Shown here: positions 12,366 through 22,860 of the stretch, in pieces
Position numbering within the stretch: the stretch's first letter is position 1
Layout: every line of letters starts with the position of its first letter
Source: Astropecten irregularis
Lineage: Eukaryota; Echinodermata; Asteroidea; Paxillosida; Astropectinidae
Direction: 5' to 3'
DNA length: 64,000 nt
Assembly: GCA_963971285.1 (NCBI GenBank)
Contig: OZ020245.1
Coordinates: 16,692,983-16,756,982 of the forward strand
Translations under genes and position numbers: made by a program
Notes under the pieces: generated by a model
Told to the model about the DNA's origin: nothing
The model's input: only the letters and a program-made list of their open reading frames with translations
Database searches by the model: none

Positions 12366-13030
12366 CCCCAGGAAAAATCATCTCTTAAATTGTGGATTTG
12401 TTGTCAGAGGTCACTAAATAATCATTTGCAAAAGGAATTATGGTTACACTACAGTACACAAAAGTGTGAATAAATCGCTATTTTGCCATTAATTAGTGAT
12501 GGTCTCAATTAGGAAGCCCAGACATTTGTATGTCTTAAATTGCATTTTTATTCATGTGGAGTAATGTTTTATCCATAGCTGTAATCAAAATTGATGGACA
12601 GACTCTTTGTCCTAATATGGTCCAAACACCCCATTTATGTACAAACACCCCCATCTTATCTACAAACCCCAAGAAAAAATTATGTCTTAAATTGTGGATT
12701 TGTTGTCAGAGGTCACTAAATAATCATTACAAAAGGAATTTTGGTTGTACTCAAAAGGCGGTGAATAAATCGCTAATTGGCCGTTAATTAGTTATTGTCT
12801 TAATTAGGAACCCCAGACATTTTTGTGTTTTAAATTACATTTTTATTCATCTAGAGTAATGTTTTATCCATAGCTGTAATCAAAATTGATTTACAGACTC
12901 TTTTTTATAAGATTTTTTGAAGGACCCAATGGGTCCATACACCCCATGCCTTATTGTCAGATGTCACTAAATGATCCTTTTCAAAAGGAATTTTGGTTGT
13001 ATTCAAAAGTTTGAATAAATCGATATTTGG
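12366..13030 (+). repeat. Direct tandem repeat, about 302-bp unit, 2.3 copies
   Basis: TGTGGATTTGTTGTCAGAGG occurs at 12391 and 12693 with the following 240 bp conserved; a shorter third copy starts near 12950. Short ORFs in it are by-products. Confidence 0.8.
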
Positions 13031-13179
13031 GGCTTTTTTGGTGCCCCAGGGGGGCCAAAGCCCAGGGGTGTGCAACTTAAGACGCCCCATTCTCTTATTC
13101 GTAAATTAAATCCAAGAGATATATGCACTCAAAACTTTTGTACTCAACATAATGATTAAAATCCACCTAGCTCTCAAAC

Positions 13180-14660
13180 TACAAGGAAGATGTGGTTTCC
13201 CAGCATTAACCCCATATAACACCAGTAGTGTACTGGCTACTGGGCAGTCTTTAATTCAATAGGCCTATACATCTTACAAGGCTGATTAAAGTCAGGACAC
13301 TTCATAGCTCTCCATGGTCTGATGTCTGACCATGGCTCTATGGTCTGACTATTAAAGACTGGGTGGCTAAATGAACTGGGACTTGCATCATCATTGCACA
13401 CGTATGGATGTTTCAGTGTTCATGCATATTTCAAGTGAAAAAAATTCAAAATTCATTTAACTTCTTGTGTGTTACCTACCTTCCCACAAATGTTGGTGAA
13501 CTTTTACCAGGGTTGTGAGATTTCAGAATTGAATCTGATTTCAGATTTTCCTCTTTTTTTTTAAGTTTTAAACTCATAAACCACTCTGTTGTACCTTCCA
13601 TATTCAAAAGTTTCTGCTTTTGACATTGCAGAAAGGTTATCAGGGCTTCATGTATGCAAGTTCGCTCATGGGCGACTCTGAATTTACATGATATTTCGAT
13701 TTTTTCGGGCCCCTTACGACTTTCAATGTGAAACAAGTATCACGATGTAGTCATGTCAAACAAGTCTACTTGTATGAACGAAATATGAATGTATTCCACT
13801 TGCCTATATTAAAGTGTAAAACGTTTAGTACAACCCTCTTCTTTCTATGATTTGCTTTCTCCGCTAACTAGCCTGGACTTTGAGTACCACCTGCTATCAG
13901 ATATTGTCTGGCCACAGTCCATTGTTTAATCCTGAATGAACAATCTACTCCAGCCCGATGACCACCATGAAAAAGCTATTGGACCATTTCCATTTGATAA
14001 CTGTGTATTGGACGTTTTATCGGACACTTAACCAGGTGCCTGTTGCTCAGGTCCAGAATAGCTGTGGTTCTATGATTTAATTCTTCCACCTTTCTCTATG
14101 GCTCTTCCTTACTCTATGGTTCTCCTAACCCAAAAACAGTAGCAAGATTGGCCACTTGAGACCTTGTGGTCAATTACCTGATTGATTGTCCATAGATAAG
14201 ACAAGAGTACATGTACATACTCAGTATGGGGTCTATACACTGTGTCCTCATCAGGCTAATGCCTCCAGCTGCATAACAACTCTGGCCAGCTCCACAATTA
14301 AGTAGATCTATAAAACTGTACTTTCTTCTCAAGCTTTAACTTTTCTTGTAGTTGTACAGCCAGAACTATGTGCATTGAAATAAAATTTCCCTCAGTGAAA
14401 TGACCTTGGATATTCTTTTTTCCAGCACAAGGGGGATGTGGTTTCCCAGCATTAACACCCATATTACCATGATTACACTACCAGTACACTACTCTACCAG
14501 TACCAGTAGTGTACTGGCATGGCTACTGGGCAGTCTTTAATTCAATATAGAGTGTTTATCTTGCAATTACCAGGCTGATAAAAGTCTGACACTTCATAGC
14601 TCTCCAATGTCTAATCATGGCTCTATGGTCAGACCATGGACTGGCCGGACTGGGTGGCTG
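13180..14660 (+). repeat. Dispersed direct repeat pair
   Basis: 13186-13375 and 14430-14655 share GATGTGGTTTCCCAGCATTA, CTACTGGGCAGTCTTTAATTC, CACTTCATAGCTCTCCA and GACTGGGTGGCT with small insertions. Between them there is no gene that I can support. Confidence 0.75.
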
Positions 14661-14739
14661 ATGTACATGTAGTGTACATAACTATGACTTACATGTATTT
14701 ATAAGTTATGAAGATGGATATGATTGAAACCCCCTGTTA

Positions 14740-15004
14740 AAATATTTCTACCTGAAATGCTATAGGGCCTAGTTGTTAAGAGAAAAGTAAAACAAATAAT
14801 TAAGTCTCGGCTACATCAAAAACATTATTTATGTTTATAAGAAAAAAAGTGTCAGTAATCGGGACTCAGATGTCCGATTGAGCATTGAGCAGTGAACATT
14901 TTTACAGGTTTATCATTTCATGTTCATGCTAGATTAGACAAAGTGTGTGTGCTGTTCTATGGCCATTACCAATCATGTTCCATACCCTTAATGTAAAAGC
15001 CAGA
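14740..15004 (+). repeat. Dispersed repeat, second copy at 30508-30800
   Basis: Shared blocks: AAATATTTCTACCTGAAATG, GACTCAGATGTCCGATTGAG, ACAGGTTTAT, GACAAAGTGTG and TACCAATCATGT. Likely one transposon family; ends not defined. Confidence 0.75.
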
Positions 15005-15290
15005 ACAATTGAACATTTGTAGAGTAAGGATTTACCGGTAATCTAATTGCAAAAATAAGCACATTAATTTTGTGTATGGCTCAACACATAAATGTACATG
15101 TACGCTACCGTCACTGTTTTAAATGCAGTTGTACAGTTTGTAGACTTTATGTACAATAAGTGTGAATGTGTAAACTTAACAAAGGACTGAAACTAATGGA
15201 AAATTTTGTAAGAATTGAATCCAGAACTCCCAAGTGTTCCCATAATATAAAAACAATGTTATGTAACAAATATTGAAACATGTGGCATTG

Positions 15291-15603
15291 TTTCAGGCAA
15301 CCCAAGTTGGTTCCTAGTTAGGGAACATTGAATCATGTGATTTTGTTTCCTGATCAGGAAACCCATACAGGTTTCCTGATCAGGAAACATTGAATCATGT
15401 GACATTGTTTCCTGATCAGGAAACCATATGAAGGTTTCCTGATCAGGAAACATTGAATCATGTGACATTGTTTCCTGATCAGGAAACCATATAAAGGTTT
15501 CCTGATTAGGAAACAACCATGCCGAAATGTAAATGTTTCCTGAATAGGAAACATGTTACCAGAAGAGGAGTTTGGATTCCTGAGCGGGAATTGTACCGGA
15601 CTG
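15291..15603 (+). mobile_element. Transposon end with array of GTTTCC/GGAAAC palindromes (right end)
   Basis: At least seven interrupted palindromes of the form GTTTCCTGATCAGGAAAC with spacers such as ATTGAATCATGTGACATT. The array ends in GGGAATTGTACCGGACTG at 15586-15603, where the GPCR pseudogene begins. The terminal 12 bp are the inverse of the end at 27791-27802 when read in gene orientation. Confidence 0.78.
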
Positions 15604-16239
15604 TACTGGGGTGGACTTCTTCATCCAGAAGGTAGTTCATAGCCCTTGGTGTCTGTTGATGGAACTCTGTACGACCAATTCGTGTGTCGAGTCGTGGCCT
15701 CAGATTTCTTTCTTTGGTTGATGAAAGTGACATCTACGTACAACCTCGTCGTCATATCGCTGGAGCGGTTTGTGGCAACCTGCTATACAGTAAAACATCG
15801 CAACTCTTTCTCCAAGTCCAAACTGAAGTTTGCTGTGGCGATTCCATGGATAATCAGAGTAATTTCTATTCTAGGCACATCTTGGACAATGCCGATTTAC
15901 ATTCAAGGAGACTGGTATCAAAGTTGCCTCAATTTCTGCGATTGTCACGACCGAGTACTTTGTTCCCATCACAGTCTTGATCTAACCAAGAAATTTACGA
16001 ATTCGGTGAACGGTCAGCAGGATACGATGAGTAAAGCCAAGAAGAACGTCCTGGTTACGACCCTGCTAATTGGCATCATGTTCGTGGTGTGCTGGACACC
16101 AACAGAAGGCTCGTACGTTTACTGGACTGCACTAGACGCGACAAGACCAAACGTATTGCTGTATACGTTGTTTACATGTCTATTGGCCTGCAACATGTTC
16201 GTCAATCCGACAATATACTATTTCAAGTACACTGTATAA
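15604..16239 (+). pseudogene. GPCR pseudogene, 3' part (TM2 end to TM7)
   Basis: Close copy of the receptor at 17736-18740 from the end of TM2 onward. It keeps the VCRVVASDF block, SLERF, the CWTPTE motif and NP-x-IYYF, but loses TM5: between TM4 and the third loop a frameshift and deletion replace the normal sequence, and it ends early after TM7. Its 5' edge at 15604 is abrupt and abuts a transposon terminus (TGTACCGGACTG at 15592-15603). The first five bases TACTG match the last five of the other half at 27803-27807 in gene orientation. It is therefore the 3' half of a gene split by an insertion. Confidence 0.82.
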
Positions 16240-17735
16240 ACGAACACTTTCGACTGCAATTGAAAGACGTAACCGACCGATTGAGAAGAAGCCAGGTGCG
16301 CGATGGGGGAAACATTCCGTCAGTTTCCACGGGGAAATCGATCCACATAAATGACAATTTCATTCCAATATGCAGTACATTTAGTTTATTCAAAACGTTT
16401 GATGGATTGTTGTTTTGGATTTGAATCTTTGTTATTATGCTCGGCACCATTTTACATTTGTTATCTCTGGTATGACACCGATCCAGTAGGCCACGCCCCT
16501 TGACAAATTGACCAATCACAATGCGTTATATAAGTTCCGACTAATTGCCGCCATTTTGTCCGACAAAATGTTTTGCAATTTTTTTTTTAAATACACACTT
16601 TTCGTTGAATTTACTTTTGTTTCGTTCTATGTGCAAGGCAATTCTTTTACAACTCCGAGTTTTATTCTTATTATGGTCAAGCAGTGTTTATATTTTCAGT
16701 GTAATTAGGCACTCGATGCCCTGGCTGAGAGGAAATGTGGCCTTTTGCAAAGCCAAAATCCAACGGAGAGACGTGTTTATTTATGTCTGTGCTCTCAAAC
16801 ACCGAAAGCACCTCAAAGTGGGCGTGGCCTACTGGATCAGTGTTTTCTCGCTCCAGTGCTTTTTTATACCGTTGAAGGAAGCTGAAGTCATCTTGTGAAG
16901 TGGAAATCCACGGAGCAATTGATGCTACAATTATTGCCTAATCGTGGTTTGCCCTATATCCAGATGGTTCCCAAAGGAAGGTTACACATTATCATCATCA
17001 TTGACATGCAGCTCAACCTCAGCAGGCCGTGCGAATGCGACGCCCATTTGCTCGTTTTATCTCTATCCAATCTCCCCTCTGATTGGAGGAATTATCTGTC
17101 TGGATCATCTAACTGATAATTATGACGTCAGTAATAAGAACAAGATCATCACTCAGGCCGTGCACCTTCTGCTTCGTACGTTTACGTTCACAGCTAAACT
17201 CGATTATAAACGCAAGACAAATACTCGAATGACTTCACCGAACTCAACGCCGGAGTGAGGTATAGGGACTTGATGTTTATTCAATCTAATAAGCTTTGCG
17301 ATCGGTACAAAATGCTCGAACACGGATTTGTTTTTTCATTCAAGAGAGCACGTAATTGGCACGGGTCGTGATTAATTGGAAAATTAGACGGAAATTATTT
17401 GGCTACTATACACTCAAAGTCTGGCTGGTGGGCATCTTCAATCAGTGTTGAACAGCGAATCCTTCAGTATACTCAAGAAAGAAGCGTGGCAGAGAAAGTG
17501 AATAATTTCCGGTAATTTTGAGTGGTCTTTTCCATTGATGAAAAGGAACAGCACAAATCGACTGATTTTGAAATTGATTTCTACGTTTTCGCCTCATTCG
17601 ACGAAACTCCACTCGTAGCCACAATTTCAATTTGATTTCGGACAACCACGTGCAAACAACGTCTCCAGCGACGACTGTCACGGCCACAGCAATCCTTTAT
17701 TTCAGTCAATACAGACGTCTATTTTTCACTGCCAA
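16240..17735. other. Intergenic region between the two GPCR copies
   Basis: Contains a perfect 19-bp inverted repeat, GATCCAGTAGGCCACGCCC at 16480-16498 and its complement at 16820-16838, probably ends of a small element. No other gene. The promoter of the intact GPCR is presumably in 17250-17735. Confidence 0.5.
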
Positions 17736-18740
17736 ATGCAGCACTTGGCTTTGAACAAAACTAAGGGCGATGAGGAGAATGGCATGTATGGTGAAAGATC
17801 TCCTTTACTGGACGCAGTCAACACCATCATCGCCTGCCTGGCTGTGCTTGGTAACGGCATGGTTATCACCGTTATGCTGCTCAGACGTCGAGTGTTCAGC
17901 TCCTTCACAAATCGTCTCATCCTGCACCAGTCCATCATTGACTGCATAACCGGGGTTGCATTCTTTGGCCAGAAGGTACTGCGTGCACCAACTACAATTG
18001 TGTCTTCGGAGGGTACATTCTATGATAATTTTGTCTGTCGAGTCGTGGCCTCAGATTTCCTTCTTTGGTTGATGAATGTGACATCTACGTACAACCTGGT
18101 CATCATATCGCTGGAGCGGTTTATGGCAACCTGCTATCCAGTGAAACATCGAAACTCTTTCTCCAAGTCCAAACTGAAGTTCGCTGTGGCGATTCCATGG
18201 ATAACCGGCTTACTTTATGCAACACATTTACTCTTCGTGCTCGAAGCTCGACTTGGAGAATGCCAACCGATATTCATGGAGCCTGGTACCACGGTTATCT
18301 TCATTTCAGCAGTTGCAGTGACCGAGTACTTTGCTCCCATCACCGTCTTGATCTACACATACACCAGAATACTCATCGTGTTAACCAAGAAACTTGCGAA
18401 TCCGGTGAACGGTCAGCAGAATACGATGAGTAAAGCCAAGAAGAACGTCCTGGTTACGACCCTGCTGATTGGTATCATGTTCGTGGTGTGCTGGACACCA
18501 ACAGAGGCTCAGTTCATTTACTCTACAGCTTCAAACACACCAGGCATCTTGTCCATATGGTACGTACCTTTTACGGCTCTGGTGGCCTGCAACATGTTCG
18601 TCAATCCGATCATCTACTGCTTCAAGTACGAAAAGTTTCGATCTCAACTTAAGTACCTCGTTGTCAAACCATTCCGTAGAAACCGAGTGCGGAATGAGGA
18701 AGTCATTTCAACTATTGATACTGGCGTCTCTCACGGCTGA
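17736..18740 (+). CDS. Rhodopsin-class orphan G protein-coupled receptor, single exon
   Basis: 334 aa from the ATG at 17736. Seven hydrophobic segments are visible. Class A landmarks: N40 in LGN (TM1), D69 in IIDC (TM2), C101 at the start of TM3 with C176 as its likely disulfide partner, ERF at 127-129 in place of DRY, CWTP at 252-255 (TM6) and NPIIY at 290-294 (TM7), followed by a short basic tail. N8 and N114 sit in possible glycosylation contexts, though N114 is in TM3. The ligand cannot be told from sequence. Lineage-specific expansions of intronless class A receptors are common in invertebrate deuterostomes. Two halves of a second copy lie at 15604-16239 and 27803-28003. The ORF is uninterrupted. 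Confidence 0.88.
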   Translation: MQHLALNKTKGDEENGMYGERSPLLDAVNTIIACLAVLGNGMVITVMLLRRRVFSSFTNRLILHQSIIDCITGVAFFGQKVLRAPTTIVSSEGTFYDNFVCRVVASDFLLWLMNVTSTYNLVIISLERFMATCYPVKHRNSFSKSKLKFAVAIPWITGLLYATHLLFVLEARLGECQPIFMEPGTTVIFISAVAVTEYFAPITVLIYTYTRILIVLTKKLANPVNGQQNTMSKAKKNVLVTTLLIGIMFVVCWTPTEAQFIYSTASNTPGILSIWYVPFTALVACNMFVNPIIYCFKYEKFRSQLKYLVVKPFRRNRVRNEEVISTIDTGVSHG

Positions 18741-18886
18741 TCCCTACCTGATTCACCCGGATAACTCGATCGTTTGCTGGATTGAACGCAGAGCCGTGCT
18801 GTACAACGATACTGAGGAACTGGAACCAGAAATCGATAAATTTTAAGAAACGGGCATTTTTGTTCTTGGATGACTGATTAAAGAGA

Positions 18887-19106
18887 GCCTTTACTAAATG
18901 AGGCTTGAGGCTAGGCTTTGGATTTGTTTTGCTACAGCCATTTTGTGTCCTAAATAAAAAGAAGGGATTGAGATATATATGGCGAAGCTGGAGCCTTTCT
19001 TCAGCTTCGTCATGTGGTCCAATCCCTTCGTTTTGTTTTATGGGCCTCAAAATGGCGGTAGCAAAATAAGTCCCAAACCTAGCCTCAAGCCTGAATTCGT
19101 AAAGGC
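18887..19106. mobile_element. Foldback MITE, family copy 1
   Basis: GCCTTTACTAAATGAGGCTTG and a matching inverted end (CAAGCCTGAATTCGTAAAGGC). The arms extend through AGGCTAGG and GCTGAAG. A second copy is at 61318-61521. Confidence 0.82.
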
Positions 19107-20103
19107 CTAATATATTCTCTCTAATGGGCCACGGTAGAACATCGGTAGGACATCGGCGACAAAATTAGCAACGGCATAATTGCATGATACATGACATAAT
19201 GGCCCCCTCTATGTTTCATTTGAATCTGTATACTTGTCTCAATTCAGTCGTGAATTTACTCTGTTATGCCATGGTGCAGGCTGATGAAACCGATGATGTG
19301 ACAAAGAGATGTTATGAATATTTTTTATAGATGGTCATTGATTGTTAGTCCTTGTATTGCAAGTATGAGGCCATGGAAGTTTGTCAAACGGTGTGTGGCC
19401 AGTGTCCAAGTCCATACGATTCTGGAAATGTTCTTCAAGCCTCTTCCCCTGTAGTAACTGAATGTTCAATACCCGCTGTAACTTACACAGTTGATTTTAT
19501 GTGACTAAAAACTAAATTTATCATTTGGGGCGGAAATTCGTCTCAATAAATGATCAATTAAATACGAGAACTCTCAAAATAATTAATTATTATTTTCGGA
19601 CGGTGAAAAAAATAATAATAAATAATGAAACGTCATTTGTTTACTTTTCCCATCACATCAGAGTACATGGATCGATTGTGGCATTACAAAAAAAAAAATC
19701 GTGACAGGATACAAGTAACCGTGAGAAAAATATGCTTTACGTTTGTAACTTAAGATACAATCAAGAGTAACACTGTATCTTGGTTTATTTAGTTCGACTT
19801 CGCCGACATTGACTAAGCAACGTCTAACAGAGCAAAATATACTCACAATTTCATGTTTTTAACAAGCATAAAAAGCGCATGTACGGTATTCAGGAGGTCG
19901 CCGGTTCGAATCCCGCTCAAGTCAATTTGTCTTTGTTCACTTTTCAAACAAAACAATTAACTAATGAATTTCACGTGTTTTAAAACAAGCATAGAAATTA
20001 ACTAATGCGGGATTTTAAGGGAAATTAATTTCCTTCATTTTACTTCAGGCCAGACGGTTTTTGAAGCCCTCGTCTTATATTAGCCTATTGGTCATCAGAT
20101 CCT
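19107..20103. other. Intergenic DNA with a SINE fragment
   Basis: 19870-19960 carries a tRNA-like SINE head fragment with B box GGTTCGAATCC and the tail TTTGTTCACTTTTC shared with the 1266-1560 copy. The rest is AT-rich without a gene. Confidence 0.5.
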
Positions 20104-20290
20104 TACTTGGTTGGTTTTCATTAATGGGGTAGGCCTACGGATCTGTGCATGTATAAATAGGGAAGCTACCGCATCGGGGCTGGTTCCATGGTCTGGGCAA
20201 CATTTGCAAAAATCAAAACGAATCGGTTCCGGGTCGGGGATGGTCAGTCTGTTTCTGGCCATCTCCTTGACCTTTGGATCCCTGGTGAAA
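20104..20290 (-). pseudogene. Sulfatase last-exon fossil on the opposite strand
   Basis: The reverse complement matches the C-terminal exon of sulfatase copy A (compare 49640-49830): the block for LTIP, then a run matching FLQMLPRPWNQP, CGSFP and YTCTDP, and the A-specific tail encoding KTNQV. The reading frame shifts inside it and about 27 nt present in A are missing after the KVKE codons. No other sulfatase exon is visible nearby. It lies inside the segment inferred to be inverted (see findings), which would explain why it is the only sulfatase piece on the - strand. Confidence 0.8.
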
Positions 20291-20616
20291 TGTTGACCAT
20301 ATTTTGTTGAGATGATCCGGGGACAGTGATCCGTGTCTTGGGGGAGGGGTATAATTTTGAAAAAATTTTGAATCTAGATGGTGCCTACATGCAAAATGGT
20401 GGCATCTATGGACATCTTGTCCAGTTGACATGAGTGGGTTACACACTTACATGTCTTAGGCGGTTGTCTTCGCTGTGGAATCTTGTGGATAAAGAAAATG
20501 GATTTATCGCTACACAGGCCTTCCATGGAGGAAGGAAATGCATGCTACGCATGTGGTGGGGGCAGCAACTTAAACTGGTGCGCGTGATGTAGAGTCCCTT
20601 TTTATCCAGTCTTGGG

Positions 20617-21093
20617 GGGTGCACCCAAGTAAATAGTGCCAAAATCCGTCCGCCGAGCTCATGAATAAAAGTTAAGCACTCAATATATTTTAAATAAGAG
20701 AGTTGTGAGAGCTATGAAAATGAAGGATTGAAGAAATATGGCACTGGACCTCCTGCCTGGACTCTGGGCTTCCATTTGTGACCATTTTTGATGCAATTGA
20801 GTGAGAAAGTGGGTTTATTTCAGCCGCTTTGCAGAGGGATGTTTTTTTAATGGCTTCTTTGACTGGAGTGATCCATACCTTGTTTTAGGGGGGATCAGCT
20901 GAGAATGAATATAACTCAAAAATTCAATGGTCACCCTACCATAAAATGAAAAGAAAATGAAAGGTTACATGTTCATCATCATTTTTCTGTGCAACTTGAA
21001 CAGCTGTGAGAGTTCTGTATATTTTTAAATGATTTTTGAAGTTTGAGGATTTATCACTGTTGTCTATGGGAGTTTATTTACTTGGGTGCAACC
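20617..21093. mobile_element. Possible TIR element (inverted GGTGCACCCAAGTAAATA)
   Basis: GGTGCACCCAAGTAAATA at 20619-20636 is repeated inverted at 21075-21093 with one extra base. The 440 bp between have no coding potential. No target duplication identified. Confidence 0.45.
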
Positions 21094-21655
21094 TTGGCAC
21101 TGTATTAATTTTGTCACCAAGCGCAGGCAGAGGGCGCCCTTTGTCGTTCGAAAAACAAGGGCAATGCATGATCGCAAAATATTTTGTACAAACTGCATTG
21201 TACTTGGGAAAACGTTATGGTCGTTTGGTGATTGTGGGATAATAGTTCAGATTACAGTGCTAGTGCAGGTTGACTATGGTTAAACTATGCTTAGCCTAGC
21301 ATTAGCCATGAACAATTTGATGAACGGAAGAGGCTACTTTATGAGTGATGGGAATACGGTGTTTATGTGTGGTTATGAGTACGGCTCTTACCGCAGCTTT
21401 GCAGCTGACGGCTAGCTGCATGTAACTGTAGCCCAATATTACTCCTGACGTTGTTGTCGTATATATAGGGCTACAGGAAGATATATATGGATATCATCTG
21501 TTGCGGAGAATTCCCCACCCCTAAATTGACTGTTATTTAGCGATCTGTGGCATAATGACTCACCCTGGTGTTCCTGATGTCGTGAAGAAGCATTCAGAAG
21601 AAACAAAATTCAATTCCCATTTCGGACTTCAACAAAACGAGCAATTTTCGGCCTA

Positions 21656-21774
21656 GCTGCAGTAACTGTAGCCCAATATTACTCCTGACGTTGTTGTCGT
21701 ATATAGGTATATAGCCTTTATAGGTATATACGACAACAACGTCAGGAGTAATATTGGGCTACAGTTACTGCAGC
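21656..21774. repeat. Long near-perfect palindrome
   Basis: About 50-bp arms, 21656-21705 and 21725-21774 (GCTGCAGTAACTGTAGCCCA and complement), around a TATAGGTATATA core. A single arm is also present at 21412-21462. A cruciform-forming MITE is likely. Confidence 0.88.
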
Positions 21775-21977
21775 TACTGACGGCCGTAGGCCTGCATGAA
21801 GTAGGGATGGCCTTCCCACCTCCATGGCATTCCATTATGAATTGTGCCAGTGCTAATACCGTGCCCTAATAGTGTTGATCTGATGTGGAATTATCTCACA
21901 TAATCAATGGTGCATAGCATAATCAACATTTTGACAAAAGTCAATATGGCTTGTGCAAATCATTGAAGTGATCGTGG

Positions 21978-22050
21978 GTTTCCGTAGTGTAGTGGTTATC
22001 ACGTCCGCCTAACACGCGGAAGGTCCCCGGTTCAAGCCCGGGCGGAAACA
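21978..22050 (+). tRNA. tRNA-Val (anticodon AAC)
   Basis: 73 nt cloverleaf. The acceptor GTTTCCG pairs with CGGAAAC at 22043-22049, with discriminator A at 22050. The A box is TAGTGTAGTGGTT; the anticodon arm TCCGC/GCGGA holds the loop CTAACAC with anticodon AAC at 22011-22013; the T arm is CCCGG/CCGGG with loop TTCAAGC. All stems pair and no intron or 3' CCA is encoded, as expected for a eukaryotic nuclear gene. A T-rich tract follows from 22053, including a run of Ts from 22066, suitable for RNA polymerase III termination. Confidence 0.96.
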
Positions 22051-22860
22051 ATTCTTTTTGGAGAATTTTTTTTCCCCAAAACAATTTCATATTTGTTGCA
22101 AAGTTAGAATCTCCACCAAAAAGAATATAGGTTTCATTTATCCATTTTTTTTTCTTTCTTAAAAATAATTTTGTTTGGCCACGGCAGGCCTAGGCCTCAT
22201 GCCCCATCAATTTACAACACAAAAATATACTGCAGCTAGCTGAAGTTTGGTGATTAGGACAACATGCATTTTATAAGCATTGTCTCAATACGTAACGACA
22301 TTTTGTTTCTTCTATTTAACTATTATCCTTATCGACATATCGAGTTCATCAGGTGTTATTAAACATCTGCCGTCCTCCGCTCAATGCAATGAAAATATTC
22401 GATAGCCTACTTTGCATAACAATGACGTTCCAAACCACCGTTATAAAGGCTTTGTTATACACTTTCAACAATGGCCTATTGTGTATTATAATAATAGATA
22501 TTATCTTTATCCGTGTGCAACGTGTATGAGCAGAAGTGTTTGGGGGGAAATTTGGCTGCAAGTTAGTGTATGCACCATCAAATAGACTGAGTTTACTACA
22601 TGTAGATGAAATCAGTTACAGTAGATGAAATCAGTTTCATAATGTAACTATTTCAAATCGAAACTTAAACGTGCAGGAACAAGTTAAACAGTTATGAAAT
22701 CCACTAGGACTACGGACATTGGAAAAAATACAAGCAAAACGCTCGACTGTAGAATTCCACTCGCGTACTGCATGCCGAGCCGTGGCCAGTTACAATATTA
22801 ATTTGACGGCCTGAAACAGCATGTCATATTGAAGATTTTGCTTCGGAAGAATATTTTATT

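Noticed and set aside
15259-15554. Open frames on the - strand with repeated FPDQETF-like peptides
   Set aside because: They are translations of the GTTTCC/GGAAAC palindrome array; no codon bias and no start context.
15291-15603. CRISPR-like regular palindromes
   Set aside because: Eukaryotic context, no cas genes, arms vary and the spacers are themselves repeated; better explained as a transposon end.
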